Shown: one piece after another, positions 1 through 8,367 of the stretch | Layout: each line of letters begins with the position of its first letter | How positions within the stretch are numbered: position 1 is the stretch's first letter | DNA from: Chromatiales bacterium | Lineage (GTDB): Bacteria > Pseudomonadota > Gammaproteobacteria > UBA6429 > Thiohalophilaceae | NCBI GenBank assembly: GCA_027032075.1 | Contig: JALVOC010000132.1 | Location: 1 to 32,945, forward strand | Direction: 5' to 3' | Length of the DNA stretch: 32,945 nucleotides | Program-made: the position numbers and the translations under genes | Notes under the pieces: generated by a model | Told to the model about the DNA's origin: nothing | The model's input: only the letters and a program-made list of their open reading frames with translations | Databases searched by the model: none

Positions 1-463
1 TCAAATATTAGTAAATTAAAGGGTGTTACAAATCTTACGAGGTAATTAACAGGAGAAAACTTTAGAAAGAACTTCTGACAAGAACCAGGATAGAAAATGT
101 AGCGATATATAGTTTAACCGGTTTTCGACCAAAAACAATATATTTTCCTTCGTTTTGGGGCATTAACCTCTGATCCAGCGCCACAGGCCGCGCCATCACG
201 GCAGAATCATGGCAATGTTTCACGGTAATTCCCCCCTTCAGGCGGGTGAAGTGGACGTATTCGCGAATATTTCACCCGGGATCCCCCCGTGGCGGGAAAT
301 TTCAGGTATACTGCGTTATCAATTTCTGGTGCACTTCGGTCTGCACCTCTTTTCAGCGCGGTAATCCTACCCGATTCACCTCGAAACACAAAAAATAAGT
401 TTCCGCCTAGACCGTCCCGAGCCATGTGTGTTGGGTAGGCCGATCCCTGGAGAACATCGTAAC
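1..463. other. Intergenic region / leader upstream of rhlE
   Basis: No convincing gene is seen here. The first ~170 bases are AT-rich and the rest is GC-rich with inverted repeats. A TATACT hexamer at 307-312 could be a -10 element, but no good -35 lies upstream of it, so I do not call a promoter. A minus-strand open frame across 207-470 has no recognisable domain and looks like a chance frame. Confidence 0.5.
244..277. repeat. Nested inverted repeat in rhlE upstream region
   Basis: GGGTGAA at 244-250 pairs with TTCACCC at 271-277. Inside the loop, ATTCGCGAAT at 259-268 is itself a perfect palindrome. The structure lies about 190 bases before the rhlE start. It could be a hairpin in a long leader or an operator; no T-run follows it, so it is not a classical terminator. 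Confidence 0.45.
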
Positions 464-1747
464 ATGTCATTTGAATCCCTCGGTCTCAGGACCGAATTAC
501 TCCGTGCTGTATCCGAAAAAGGTTACAGCGTCCCCACCCCGATACAGCAGCAGGCCATTCCGCTGGTGCTCGAGGGGCGCGACATCATGGGTGGTGCACA
601 GACGGGCACAGGTAAAACCGCCGGTTTCACCCTGCCGCTGTTACAAAGATTGATGTCATCCGGCAAGCCGGAAAAAGGTCGTCGCATTGTGCGTGCACTG
701 GTGCTGACCCCGACGCGGGAACTGGCCGCGCAGGTGAATGAGAGTGTGGAGAGCTATGGCAAGTACCTGCCACTTCGCTCCACCGTGATCTTCGGTGGCG
801 TGAAAATCAACCCGCAAATACAGAAGCTCCGTAATGGTGTGGATATTCTGGTTGCTACCCCGGGCAGATTACTGGATCACGTCAGCCAGAAAACCGTCGA
901 CCTTTCAAGGCTGGATATCCTGGTACTCGACGAAGCTGATCGTATGCTCGACATGGGTTTTATTCGCGATATCCGCAAGATTCTCGCCCTGTTGCCCAGA
1001 CAGAAACAGACATTGTTTTTCTCTGCCACCTTCTCGGATGAAATCAAGCGACTGGCAAATGATCTGCTCCGCTCACCCGCGCTGGTTGAAGTGGCGCAAC
1101 GTAATACCGCAGCAGAACGAGTTAGCCAGGTCGTGCACCCGGTGGACAAAAAACGTAAACGTGAACTGCTTTCCTACCTGATTGGTTCGAAGAACTGGAA
1201 ACAGGTGCTGGTATTCAATCGCACCAAGCATGGCGCCAACCGCCTTTCCGAACAATTGATCACCGACGGTATCACCGCGGCTGCGATACATGGCAACAAG
1301 AGCCAGGGTGCGCGTACCCGCGCACTGGCGGATTTCAAATCCGGCAAGGTGCGTGTACTGGTTGCTACGGACATTGCCGCACGAGGGCTGGACATTAATG
1401 AGTTGCCCCATGTGGTAAACTATGAGCTACCCAACGTCGCCGAGGATTATGTTCACCGCATCGGCCGTACCGGACGCGCAGGCAGGGAAGGTGAGGCCAT
1501 GTCACTGGTATGCGTGGATGAGCTGAAGTTGCTCAGGGATATCGAGCGCCTGCTCAAACGCGACATCCCCAAGGTGGTGATTGACGATTTTGAACCCGAT
1601 CCCTCTATCAAGGCGGAACCCATAAACACGGGACGTGGCGGCAGAAAGCAGGGCGCACGCCGGACAAACGCAAAACCGCAGAATGGACGCCCACCCTTGC
1701 ATGCCAGGCGCAACCGCGGTAATCGTAGCCGGCGCAGTGCAGAATAA
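464..1747 (+). CDS. rhlE: ATP-dependent DEAD-box RNA helicase RhlE
   Basis: This 427-residue protein should unwind short RNA duplexes using ATP, in ribosome assembly or RNA turnover. The N-terminus (MSFESLGL, then [10 protein letters not shown] as the Q motif) is RhlE-like. Walker A is AQTGTGKT, followed by PTREL, then DEAD within [13 protein letters not shown] within FFSATF, and [10 protein letters not shown] as motif VI. The last ~60 residues are rich in Arg, Lys and Gly, the usual RNA-binding tail. The open frame extends upstream to a GTG at 428, but ATG 464 is preferred: GGAGA lies 10 bases before it and the family begins there. The gene stands alone or heads a run with the two small genes downstream. 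Family assignment is secure; its exact cellular target is not visible. Confidence 0.95.
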   Translation: MSFESLGLRTELLRAVSEKGYSVPTPIQQQAIPLVLEGRDIMGGAQTGTGKTAGFTLPLLQRLMSSGKPEKGRRIVRALVLTPTRELAAQVNESVESYGKYLPLRSTVIFGGVKINPQIQKLRNGVDILVATPGRLLDHVSQKTVDLSRLDILVLDEADRMLDMGFIRDIRKILALLPRQKQTLFFSATFSDEIKRLANDLLRSPALVEVAQRNTAAERVSQVVHPVDKKRKRELLSYLIGSKNWKQVLVFNRTKHGANRLSEQLITDGITAAAIHGNKSQGARTRALADFKSGKVRVLVATDIAARGLDINELPHVVNYELPNVAEDYVHRIGRTGRAGREGEAMSLVCVDELKLLRDIERLLKRDIPKVVIDDFEPDPSIKAEPINTGRGGRKQGARRTNAKPQNGRPPLHARRNRGNRSRRSAE

Positions 1748-1773
1748 GCCAACCATAGGGGAGCCGATAAAAG

Positions 1774-2028
1774 ATGATCACAGAAGCGGAAGAGAACATG
1801 AATGGGCACAAGTATCAGGTAGTGAGTGTCGTCAAAACCGATCCGCCCGAAGGCATGCCGGGTGATAACTGGTACCGTTATGTGATCGGAGAGGGCGGTT
1901 CCAAAATCGAGGGTTTGAAACCCGGCTCTCTCAAGGCGGTAACCCGCCATGCCGAAACCGTTGCCGAGGATCTCAATGCGCGCACCGGCAGGGGCGGTTC
2001 GACCTATGCCCCGCGCAAACGTGTTTGA
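1774..2028 (+). CDS. Small conserved-looking hypothetical protein
   Basis: This soluble protein of 84 residues (76 if the internal ATG at 1798 is used) is charged and has no signal peptide or membrane segment. It contains a compact stretch (YQVVSVVKTDPPEGMPG, then NWYRYVIGEG) and ends in a basic Arg/Gly tail. ATG 1774 has AGGGGAG about 10 bases upstream and ATG 1798 has GGAAGA close by, so the start is undecided. It begins 26 bases after rhlE on the same strand and may be co-transcribed with it. I do not recognise the family and assign no function. Confidence 0.7.
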   Translation: MITEAEENMNGHKYQVVSVVKTDPPEGMPGDNWYRYVIGEGGSKIEGLKPGSLKAVTRHAETVAEDLNARTGRGGSTYAPRKRV

Positions 2029-2074
2029 AGCTTGCTGGCGCTCTGCTTTCGAGTGACCCTGGCCGGGCGGCGGG

Positions 2075-2551
2075 ATGGTGAAAAAGATCGCGGTTTTTGC
2101 CGATGTGCAAAACATTTATTACACCACCCGCCAGGTATACGGCCGTCAGTTCAACTATCGGAAATTCTGGCAGCGTATAAGCACGCAGGGAGTGATTGTT
2201 TCCGCCACCGCCTATGCCATTCACCGCGGTGACGATAAACAACTCAAATTCCAGGATGCCCTCAAACACATCGGCTTTAGCGTCAGACTCAAGCCCTATA
2301 TCCAGCGTAGTGATGGTTCCGCCAAAGGTGATTGGGATGTTGGTATTACCATCGACGTTTTGCAGGCGGCAAAGGAGGTCGATACCGTTATTCTGCTGTC
2401 AGGTGATGGAGACTTCGATTTGTTACTGGAAAAAATCAAAAAGGATTACGCCGTCAGTGCAGAAGTCTATGGTGTAGCGGCACTCACCGCCCGCGCGCTG
2501 ATTGCTTCCGCCAGTGTCTGGCATCGCATTGAAGAGGATTTATTACTATAA
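2075..2551 (+). CDS. NYN domain protein (LabA/DUF88-like, PIN-fold nuclease family)
   Basis: The 158 residues match the NYN/LabA-like pattern: an N-terminal strand with acidic and Asn residues (AVFADVQNIYY), a central KGDWDVGITIDVL, then ILLSGDGDFDLLLEKI and a C-terminal VYGV strand. The conserved Asp residues (AD near the N-terminus, GDWD, SGDGDFD) form the metal site of PIN-like RNases, so RNA cleavage or processing is the likely role, by family knowledge. The gene follows the small hypothetical by 46 bases, so rhlE, the small gene and this one could form an RNA-metabolism operon. The SD before ATG 2075 is weak. RNA target unknown. Confidence 0.85.
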   Translation: MVKKIAVFADVQNIYYTTRQVYGRQFNYRKFWQRISTQGVIVSATAYAIHRGDDKQLKFQDALKHIGFSVRLKPYIQRSDGSAKGDWDVGITIDVLQAAKEVDTVILLSGDGDFDLLLEKIKKDYAVSAEVYGVAALTARALIASASVWHRIEEDLLL

Positions 2552-2673
2552 AAAGCTGCGCGTGTGCCATTGTGTTTCTGCCTGTTTCGGCAGGCGCACT
2601 TCCCGGTCGTTAGCAGGGAAAAATTGTGTGCGTGACGATGAGTGCGGGAGTACGTTGTATCACTGCTGTCCCA

Positions 2674-2718
2674 TTAACCCCCTCTCCCGCCGGGAGAGGG
2701 TTGGGGTGAGGGGGTTAA
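2674..2718. repeat. CTCTCCC/GGGAGAG palindrome (family A)
   Basis: An 11-base outer inverted repeat (TTAACCCCCTC at 2674-2684 and GAGGGGGTTAA at 2708-2718) surrounds the core CTCTCCCGCCGGGAGAG. This is the first of about eighteen copies of this GC-rich palindrome in the window. It lies in the spacer after the NYN gene. Confidence 0.85.
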
Positions 2719-2726
2719 AAAACCGG

Positions 2727-2790
2727 GTAACGCATTGTTTTATTTACCCCCTCATCCCCGGAGGGAGAAGGAATGGCTTCGATTGACCGG
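2727..2790. repeat. Partial copy of composite repeat seen at 9284 and 9618
   Basis: The order taacgcattgttttattta, then CCCCTCATCC, GAGGGAGAAGG and ATGGCTTCGATT matches the starts of the two longer copies at 9284 and 9618. The element therefore recurs as a unit beyond the bare palindrome. The rest of the spacer 2791-2895 shows nothing recognisable. Confidence 0.7.
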
Positions 2791-2895
2791 GAGGGCCAAT
2801 TTTATGTCGTCAATATTTCAGTATTTGTACCCGTTTCATTATCAAGGGCTTGCCAAATATCCGGATTGAGTTAGTGGGACAGCAATGACGTTGTA

Positions 2896-3264
2896 TTATT
2901 TATCGCCTTTCAGCATGGATTTGAGATCGGCAAAGGGATTGAACGTCGCGGTGGTGCGCTTGCCATTGCCGCTGCTAAGTCCGCCCTGCTGCGCCTCCAG
3001 TTGCCGCTGATGTTCGTTGTCATGGCAATAGAGACACAATAATTCCCAGTTGCTGCCATCGGCGGGGTTGTTGTTGTGATCATGGTCACGGTGGTGCACT
3101 GTCAGTTCATGCAGATTCTTGCGGTTGAACTCGCGCCCGCAACGACCGCAGATGTGCGGATACATCTTCAATGCCTGTTCACGGTAGCCGCGTTCACGCC
3201 GCTCACTTGCACGCCGTGCTTCATTCACCACCTGATTCAACTTGTCACTGTCCGGTTTCGCCAT
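2896..3264 (-). CDS. yajD: YajD-family HNH nuclease
   Basis: The 122-residue protein has a charged N-terminal helix region and then a compact HNH fold. CGRCG and CLYCH give four zinc-binding Cys, and ELTVHHRDHDHNNNPADGSNWELLCLYCHDNEH is cut here into its key parts: HHRDHDH, N-rich loop, NWELLCLYC, HDNEH. The layout and size match the YajD group of small HNH proteins, presumed DNA endonucleases of unknown physiological role. It is a single gene on the minus strand with repeat-containing spacers on both sides. The C-terminal ~30 residues are a low-complexity tail. Confidence 0.87.
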   Translation of the reverse strand: MAKPDSDKLNQVVNEARRASERRERGYREQALKMYPHICGRCGREFNRKNLHELTVHHRDHDHNNNPADGSNWELLCLYCHDNEHQRQLEAQQGGLSSGNGKRTTATFNPFADLKSMLKGDK

Positions 3265-3691
3265 GCTGCCTCCTTACCGCAGGGTTTTGAAAAAACAGGA
3301 TCCGGCAGGTCGGCTTTACGCGGTGCAAGCGATAAAAAGGCCGTGGTAGCAAGCGCAACACCCGTGCTTTTAGACACTCTGCCTGATTCGTCATTTTGCA
3401 CGCAAGCCAGTAGCGATGCGGGATCCCTGTGTTATGCATCGATGTTTACCGGCTTCCAGCGGTTGCCGGAATGACAGTAGTGTAATTCATCAGCGCTTCT
3501 TTTTGCATGAAACCAGATCAGGTGCGCAATATACAATAATATTAGCAACATCTTATTTTGACCCGGTTTTTTTCATATATCGATATAACTTATTCGCCTA
3601 TCGGCGATTTGTATTATCTCGCCGATCGTAAAACTGTCATTCTGTCAGCGCAAATATGACTATAACTACAATAGAACATAAGGAGAAGCTT
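3265..3691. other. Intergenic spacer with degenerate repeat remnants
   Basis: No supported gene. The stretch 3410-3478 (GGGATCCC, then CGGTTGCCGGAATGACAG) resembles a decayed copy of the ATTCC/GGAAT(GAC) repeat family also found at 14191, 23549 and 27706. The stretch 3480-3655 is AT-rich and probably contains the promoter of the next gene, but I cannot fix its boxes. Confidence 0.4.
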
Positions 3692-3940
3692 GTGAGTAAT
3701 GAAGCAGTAAGCAAAGAGAATATCGATAACAGCGGTCGCTTGATGGGTATGCTTTCCATCGCTGCTGCTCCGGGCGCACTGCTGGTCAGCCCTACCTACT
3801 TCACATTGATTGCGTTTTTTCTCGCAATGATGGGCCTGACGGTAGCCGCCCCGCAAAACCGTTACCTCAGTATCATCGGTATAGCGGTCACGGCGGTTTG
3901 TGGGATTGTCGGCTGGTATTACAAAACACCTCTTGTCTGA
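3692..3940 (+). CDS. Small two-helix membrane protein, unknown function
   Basis: The reading frame is open from 3656, but GTG 3692 is the better start because AAGGAG lies 7 bases upstream at 3680-3685. This gives 82 residues. Two hydrophobic segments are visible, MGMLSIAAAPGALLVSP through FTLIAFFLAMMGLTVAA and YLSIIGIAVTAVCGIVGWYY, separated by a short polar PQNR loop. It is a small inner-membrane protein of unrecognised family. A strong terminator follows 27 bases after the stop codon, which supports its being a real expressed gene. Confidence 0.7.
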   Translation: MSNEAVSKENIDNSGRLMGMLSIAAAPGALLVSPTYFTLIAFFLAMMGLTVAAPQNRYLSIIGIAVTAVCGIVGWYYKTPLV

Positions 3941-3966
3941 TCCCGCGGCTTCGTAAAAAATAACAA

Positions 3967-3988
3967 CCCGCCACCGGCGGGTTTTTTT
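3967..3988 (+). terminator. Rho-independent terminator, probably bidirectional
   Basis: CCCGCC (3967-3972) and GGCGGG (3976-3981) form a tight stem with a 3-base loop, followed by seven T on the plus strand. The complementary strand also runs T-rich after the stem, so it may also serve the converging ABC operon that ends at 4028. Confidence 0.88.
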
Positions 3989-4027
3989 ACAGGTGCACCT
4001 TCTGATGCGACAAGCCTGTTGTCTTGA

Positions 4028-5155
4028 TTATCTTTTCTCTTTCTCCGCCCTGGTGTAAATCGCCTTACCCATCTTATCGAAAAGATAAAGCTCAGTCGTA
4101 TGAAGAGCGAGCGGGATTTTATCGCCAATGGTGAAAGCCGATGATCCCTGAAGCCGCACAATCATATTTGGCGCGGATACCTGGCTGAGATCAAAATAGA
4201 GCAGCTGCTCATGACCCAAAGCCTCAACTGCGGTGAGTGTCAGTTCCACCTGCGCCTCGCTGCTACCGGTGGGTTCGAAGGCTTCCGGCCGCAAACCGAC
4301 ATACACGGGCTGATCCACATAGGGTGCCAGCATCTCGGGATTGAAGCGTTGGTTCCGCGGCACTTCCAGCCATTGCCCGGCAAACTCAAATGCCAGAGCG
4401 GAAGCCTGTTTTTGCAGGCGGCTGGCAAACACATTCATGCCGGGGCTGCCGATAAATCCTGCCACGAAGATATTGGCCGGGCGTTCATACAATAATTGTG
4501 GCACAGCCACCTGCTGCAGGCGGCCGCTATTCATTACCGCCACCCGCTGGCCCAGGGTCATTGCCTCCACTTGATCGTGGGTGACATACAGGGTCGTGAT
4601 CTTGAGGTGGCGTTGCAGTGCGGAAATTTCGGTGCGGATCCGGACGCGCAATTTGGCATCGAGATTCGACAGCGGTTCATCCATGAGAAACACTCGCGGT
4701 TCACGCACAATGGCGCGACCCATCGCTACCCGCTGGCGCTGACCGCCAGACAACTGTTTCGGCATGCGTTCCAGCAGTTCGGTCAACTGCAACAATTCTG
4801 CCGCCCATGCGATGCGCCTGGCGATCTCCTCAGGGGGCAGCTTCAGCATGCGTAAGGGGAATGCCAGGTTGCGCCGCACACTCATGTGAGGATAGAGGGC
4901 ATAGTTCTGGAACACCATGGCGATATTACGCTGCTGGGGTGTGAGATCATTAATCACCGCATCGTTGATCAACAGTTCACCATTGCTTACCGACTCCAGC
5001 CCGGCCAGTAAACGTAGCGCGGTGGATTTGCCACAACCGGACGGTCCCACCAGGACCATCAGCTCACCATCGTTGACCTGCAAGTTGAAATCGGCCAGTG
5101 CTGTGGTGCCGTCTGCGAAACGTTTGCTGATCTGTTTATAGGTGACGCTCGCCAT
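4028..5155 (-). CDS. Sugar-type ABC importer ATPase (MalK/UgpC family)
   Basis: This 375-residue ATPase should power uptake of a carbohydrate or related solute through the two permeases encoded just upstream. Walker A is GPSGCGKS (residues 37-44), the Q-loop is VFQNYALYPH, the signature is LSGGQRQ (135-141), Walker B is VFLMDEP, and the D-loop SNLDAK and H-loop VTHDQ follow. The C-terminal ~140 residues look like the TOBE regulatory region of MalK/UgpC proteins. It is the last gene of a four-gene minus-strand operon, 3 bases after the permease. The family is certain; the substrate cannot be read from the sequence, so no ugp or mal symbol is given. Confidence 0.93.
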   Translation of the reverse strand: MASVTYKQISKRFADGTTALADFNLQVNDGELMVLVGPSGCGKSTALRLLAGLESVSNGELLINDAVINDLTPQQRNIAMVFQNYALYPHMSVRRNLAFPLRMLKLPPEEIARRIAWAAELLQLTELLERMPKQLSGGQRQRVAMGRAIVREPRVFLMDEPLSNLDAKLRVRIRTEISALQRHLKITTLYVTHDQVEAMTLGQRVAVMNSGRLQQVAVPQLLYERPANIFVAGFIGSPGMNVFASRLQKQASALAFEFAGQWLEVPRNQRFNPEMLAPYVDQPVYVGLRPEAFEPTGSSEAQVELTLTAVEALGHEQLLYFDLSQVSAPNMIVRLQGSSAFTIGDKIPLALHTTELYLFDKMGKAIYTRAEKEKR

Positions 5156-5158
5156 GCT

Positions 5159-5995
5159 TTAGCCCTTGATCCCGGTCGCCACGACTCCACGAATGAACCA
5201 GCGCTGGAAGAACAGAAACACCAGCAGAATTGGTAACACCATCATCACCCCGAAGGCGAAGATATCACCCCATTGCAATGGCGGCAGGGTATAAAAAGTG
5301 GCAATGGCCAGGGGTAGCGGCCGCACCGCTTCGCCGCTGGTGACCATCAATGGCCAGAGGAACACTCCCCACTGGCTTAAAAAACTGAGGATGGCCACCG
5401 TGGCGAACACCGGCTTGCTGTTGGGCACGATGATGGCTATAAAAGTGCGCAGCACGCCGGCGCCATCGAGCCGCGCTGCTTCTTCCAGTTCCCGCGGCAG
5501 GCCGAGGAAGAAGGTATAAAACAGATAAATGGAAAAAGCGTTGGCGATGAATGGCACGATTTGCACCAGGTAGGTATCGCGCCAGCCGAAGAGGGTGACC
5601 TGATAAAACAGCGGCACGGCAATCGCCTCCAGCGGCAGGATCAGGATCGCCAGCACCAGCCCGAACAACACCCTGCGCCCCCGCCATGCAAGCCGCGCAA
5701 AGGCATAGCCGGCCAGGCTGTTGACCACCAGCCCTGCCAGCACCACCATGCCGGTAATATACAACGAGTTGAAGAGGTAACGGCCAAAGTCGACGCGGGC
5801 AAACACATCGCGGTAGTTTTGCAGATCAACATCCAACGGAAGAAACGCCCGGAAGCTGCCTGCTTCCACCAGCACACGCGCATCCGCTTTCATGCTGCCT
5901 GTCAGCATTAACAGAATGGGGGAGACAAACAGGAATGCCAGCAGCAGCAACGCGGCGTAACTCAATCCCATGCTGACAAGACGGCGCCAGCTCAT
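5159..5995 (-). CDS. Carbohydrate ABC transporter permease (MalG/UgpE-like)
   Basis: This 278-residue inner-membrane permease has about six hydrophobic helices, beginning with SYAALLLLAFLFVSPILLML. The EAA loop that contacts the ATPase reads EEAARLDGAGVLRTFIAIIVPNSKP, here noted by its key residues EAARLDGAG and the later P. A periplasmic first loop follows helix 1, as in the MalG group. It overlaps the preceding permease gene by 4 bases (ATGA type), which indicates translational coupling, and is 3 bases ahead of the ATPase gene. Confidence 0.93.
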   Translation of the reverse strand: MSWRRLVSMGLSYAALLLLAFLFVSPILLMLTGSMKADARVLVEAGSFRAFLPLDVDLQNYRDVFARVDFGRYLFNSLYITGMVVLAGLVVNSLAGYAFARLAWRGRRVLFGLVLAILILPLEAIAVPLFYQVTLFGWRDTYLVQIVPFIANAFSIYLFYTFFLGLPRELEEAARLDGAGVLRTFIAIIVPNSKPVFATVAILSFLSQWGVFLWPLMVTSGEAVRPLPLAIATFYTLPPLQWGDIFAFGVMMVLPILLVFLFFQRWFIRGVVATGIKG

Positions 5996-6876
5996 AAGCG
6001 CTCCTCGCGGGCAATGCGGCGTTGCAATAGCGTCACCAGCAATACCAGCAGGAAAAAGATAACGGTAATGGCCGCGCCCCTGGCCACCTGTTGTCGGGAA
6101 AAGGCCGCCTGCACCGCTTCGTACATGATTGTGGTAGTGGCATGGCGCGGGCCGCCGCGGGTCATGATCTGCACCTGTTCAAACAGACGAAACGCCAGAA
6201 TGGTGGTGACCAGCATGACAAAGACCAGGGTATTGCGCAGTTGCGGCAGCGTAATGTACCAGAAACGTTGCCAGCGGCCGGCGCCATCGATGCGTGCCGC
6301 CTCGTAGAGCTCTTCCGGAATGCTCTGCAACCCGGCCAGCAGGATCACCATCTGAAAACCCGCCCCCTGCCAGATGGAAGTGAGCATGATGGCCGGCAGG
6401 GCCAGCCACGGATCGTGCAAAAAATCCCGCGGTTGCCACTCACCCAAGGTGATCAGCTGTAAAAAACTGTTCAGCATGCCATTGGGTCCCGGCGCATAGA
6501 TCAGGATCCACACCACCGACACCAGCGCCAACGGAAACACCACCGGCATGAAAAACAGGGTGCGGAACAGCGCACGCCCTTTGAGCGGCTGATTGAGCAA
6601 CAGCGCCAGTGCCAGTGCCAGCAACGTTTGCACCGGCACCACCACCAGCGTGAACAGCAGATTGTTCAGCAACGCACGGGCAAAGGCATCATCCGCAAAC
6701 AGGCGCAGGAACTGGGTCAGCCCTACGAACTCCAGCGGCAGCGGCGAGCCCAGGCGCAGGTTGGTAAACGCCAGGCCAATGGCAAGCAGAAAGGGGATCG
6801 CCACAAACATCAGCAATCCGGCCAGGGCCGGCAGCGCAAACAGCATGCCTGCGGAAATGGATGTTCGGAGTGGCAT
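5992..6876 (-). CDS. Carbohydrate ABC transporter permease (MalF/UgpA-like)
   Basis: This 294-residue integral membrane protein begins with a hydrophobic helix (MLFALPALAGLLMFVAIPF) and carries the EAA loop EAARIDGAGRWQRFWYITLP. It is the partner permease of the 278-residue protein encoded immediately downstream. Its length fits the UgpA type, which lacks the large MalF periplasmic loop. It starts 18 bases after the binding-protein gene, which makes the four genes one transcription unit. Confidence 0.93.
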   Translation of the reverse strand: MPLRTSISAGMLFALPALAGLLMFVAIPFLLAIGLAFTNLRLGSPLPLEFVGLTQFLRLFADDAFARALLNNLLFTLVVVPVQTLLALALALLLNQPLKGRALFRTLFFMPVVFPLALVSVVWILIYAPGPNGMLNSFLQLITLGEWQPRDFLHDPWLALPAIMLTSIWQGAGFQMVILLAGLQSIPEELYEAARIDGAGRWQRFWYITLPQLRNTLVFVMLVTTILAFRLFEQVQIMTRGGPRHATTTIMYEAVQAAFSRQQVARGAAITVIFFLLVLLVTLLQRRIAREERL

Positions 6877-6894
6877 GCGCTTTATGTTAGCGCA

Positions 6895-8181
6895 TTATTG
6901 CGCCGCAATGGCTGGATAACCGCGATTGTCGCGGATGTCCTCATCAATTGTTGCAGCGGCCCGATCCAGAGCCTGTTGCACCGGCATGCCGTTACGAATG
7001 TCGGCAAAGGCCTGGCGAAAACTGGCACTGATCACCGGATACGCCGGTGTTCGGGGTCGTGGGACTGCATAACCTTCGGCCAGCTGCACCACGAACAAAT
7101 GGAGTGGGCCTCCCTCATGATACAGGGGGGATTGCGCGATGGCCGTGTGCGTGGCCGGTACTGCGCCATTCGCCGCGGTCATGGCAAGGATCTGTGCCGG
7201 CTGCAACAGATAGGTGATCACCTCTGCCGCCTTGGCGGGTGCTTTTGCACGACGCGAGATGCCCCACACCCAGGAACCCTGGCCGGTGCGGCTGCCCTTG
7301 CCGAAATCCGGCAGCGGCACCAGCACCAGATCCTCAGCGAAAGCTTCGTGATAGCGGCGGTATTCCCAGTGCCCGGCCCAGGAGAGGGCGACACGGCCGC
7401 CAACAAAGGCAGCGTCATCCACGTTGGGATCCACTCTTCCCTGCATCAACCAGTTTTGCACATGCTGCATCGCCATTACCGATGCGGCGCCGTTCAACAC
7501 CCCGCTGGCCCTTTGATAATCACTGCGATCGATCAGATCCCCGCCGGCAGATTGCAACAGCGGAGAGAAGCCGTAACTGAACCACTCATCGGGATAGTTG
7601 AGTTTCAGATCCAGTACGGCACCGTCGTCATCCGTCAGCGCCAGCCGTTCCAGCAGTCGTTCGAATTCCTGCACGCTCCACGCTTGCTTCGGATGGCCCG
7701 GGATACGGGCATTCACCTTCTGCAACATACTGCGACGCGCATATAACGCCAGCCCCGAATCGAACGTTCCGACCCCGTACAGATGCCCCTGATAGGTTCC
7801 CTGCCTGATGAGGGAAGGCAGCAAATCCTGCTGCAGCTCGTGCGGCAACAATGTTTCCAACGGCTGCAAGTGCCCCTGCCAGACATAGTTGTAGAGATAG
7901 GGCACATCGAATTCCAGCAGATCCGGCAACTCCCCGGCAATGGCCGCTGCCTGGACCTGTGCGTTGTAGGAGCGTTCCGGAATAAAGGTCAGGGCAATCT
8001 GAACATCGCTATGTTGTTGATTGAATGCCTGCACCTGGCGTTCCATCGTCTGCCGTTCACTGGCCTGGCCGGCATGGGCCCAGAGCGACAGCCGCACCAC
8101 CCCCGTAGCGGATGGCGGTGGCTTGCCGCGATCGCAGGCAGTGAGAAAGAGACAAACAAGGATAAAAAGAAATGTTCTCAT
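6895..8181 (-). CDS. Extracellular solute-binding lipoprotein of the ABC importer
   Basis: This 428-residue family-1 type solute-binding protein starts with a lipoprotein signal peptide ending in LTAC (lipidated Cys16), so it is anchored at the membrane. The mature part begins RLSLWAHAGQ and includes PDLLEFDVPYLYNYVWQGHLQPL and GGRVALSWAGHWEYR, both typical of sugar/polyol-binding proteins of this class. It is the first gene of the importer operon; the promoter should lie in the 186-base divergent gap shared with the YihY-like gene. No sugar-metabolism enzyme is nearby, so the ligand remains open. Confidence 0.9.
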   Translation of the reverse strand: MRTFLFILVCLFLTACDRGKPPPSATGVVRLSLWAHAGQASERQTMERQVQAFNQQHSDVQIALTFIPERSYNAQVQAAAIAGELPDLLEFDVPYLYNYVWQGHLQPLETLLPHELQQDLLPSLIRQGTYQGHLYGVGTFDSGLALYARRSMLQKVNARIPGHPKQAWSVQEFERLLERLALTDDDGAVLDLKLNYPDEWFSYGFSPLLQSAGGDLIDRSDYQRASGVLNGAASVMAMQHVQNWLMQGRVDPNVDDAAFVGGRVALSWAGHWEYRRYHEAFAEDLVLVPLPDFGKGSRTGQGSWVWGISRRAKAPAKAAEVITYLLQPAQILAMTAANGAVPATHTAIAQSPLYHEGGPLHLFVVQLAEGYAVPRPRTPAYPVISASFRQAFADIRNGMPVQQALDRAAATIDEDIRDNRGYPAIAAQ

Positions 8182-8367
8182 CAGCAGGATCGTCCTCGGT
8201 TTTGTTGCAAACCCGGCAGACGTTCAGCTTCGAGGATAACCTGCCGCCGGGTCAAGAGGCGGGCAGTGCAAATTCGGATACTCTCCGGTCTGATCGTCAC
8301 CAGTTTGCCCCTGATATCGGGTAAAGTAGGGCAGGGAGAATCCACACATGAGGGCAGCATACCTCTG

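Noticed and set aside
2578-2600. Hairpin after the NYN gene (GCCTGTTTCGGCAGGC) as terminator
   Set aside because: The stem is followed by GCACTTCCC rather than a T-run, so it is not a convincing Rho-independent terminator.
6628-7746. A 372-codon plus-strand open frame opposite the permease and binding-protein genes
   Set aside because: It is antisense to two clear ABC importer genes, has a low-complexity His/Gln/Arg composition and no domain; the GC-rich codons of the true genes keep it open.
7783-8367. Upstream extension of the YihY-like gene to give 491 residues
   Set aside because: The extension is antisense to the binding-protein gene and has no YihY similarity; conserved sequence begins after ATG 8368.
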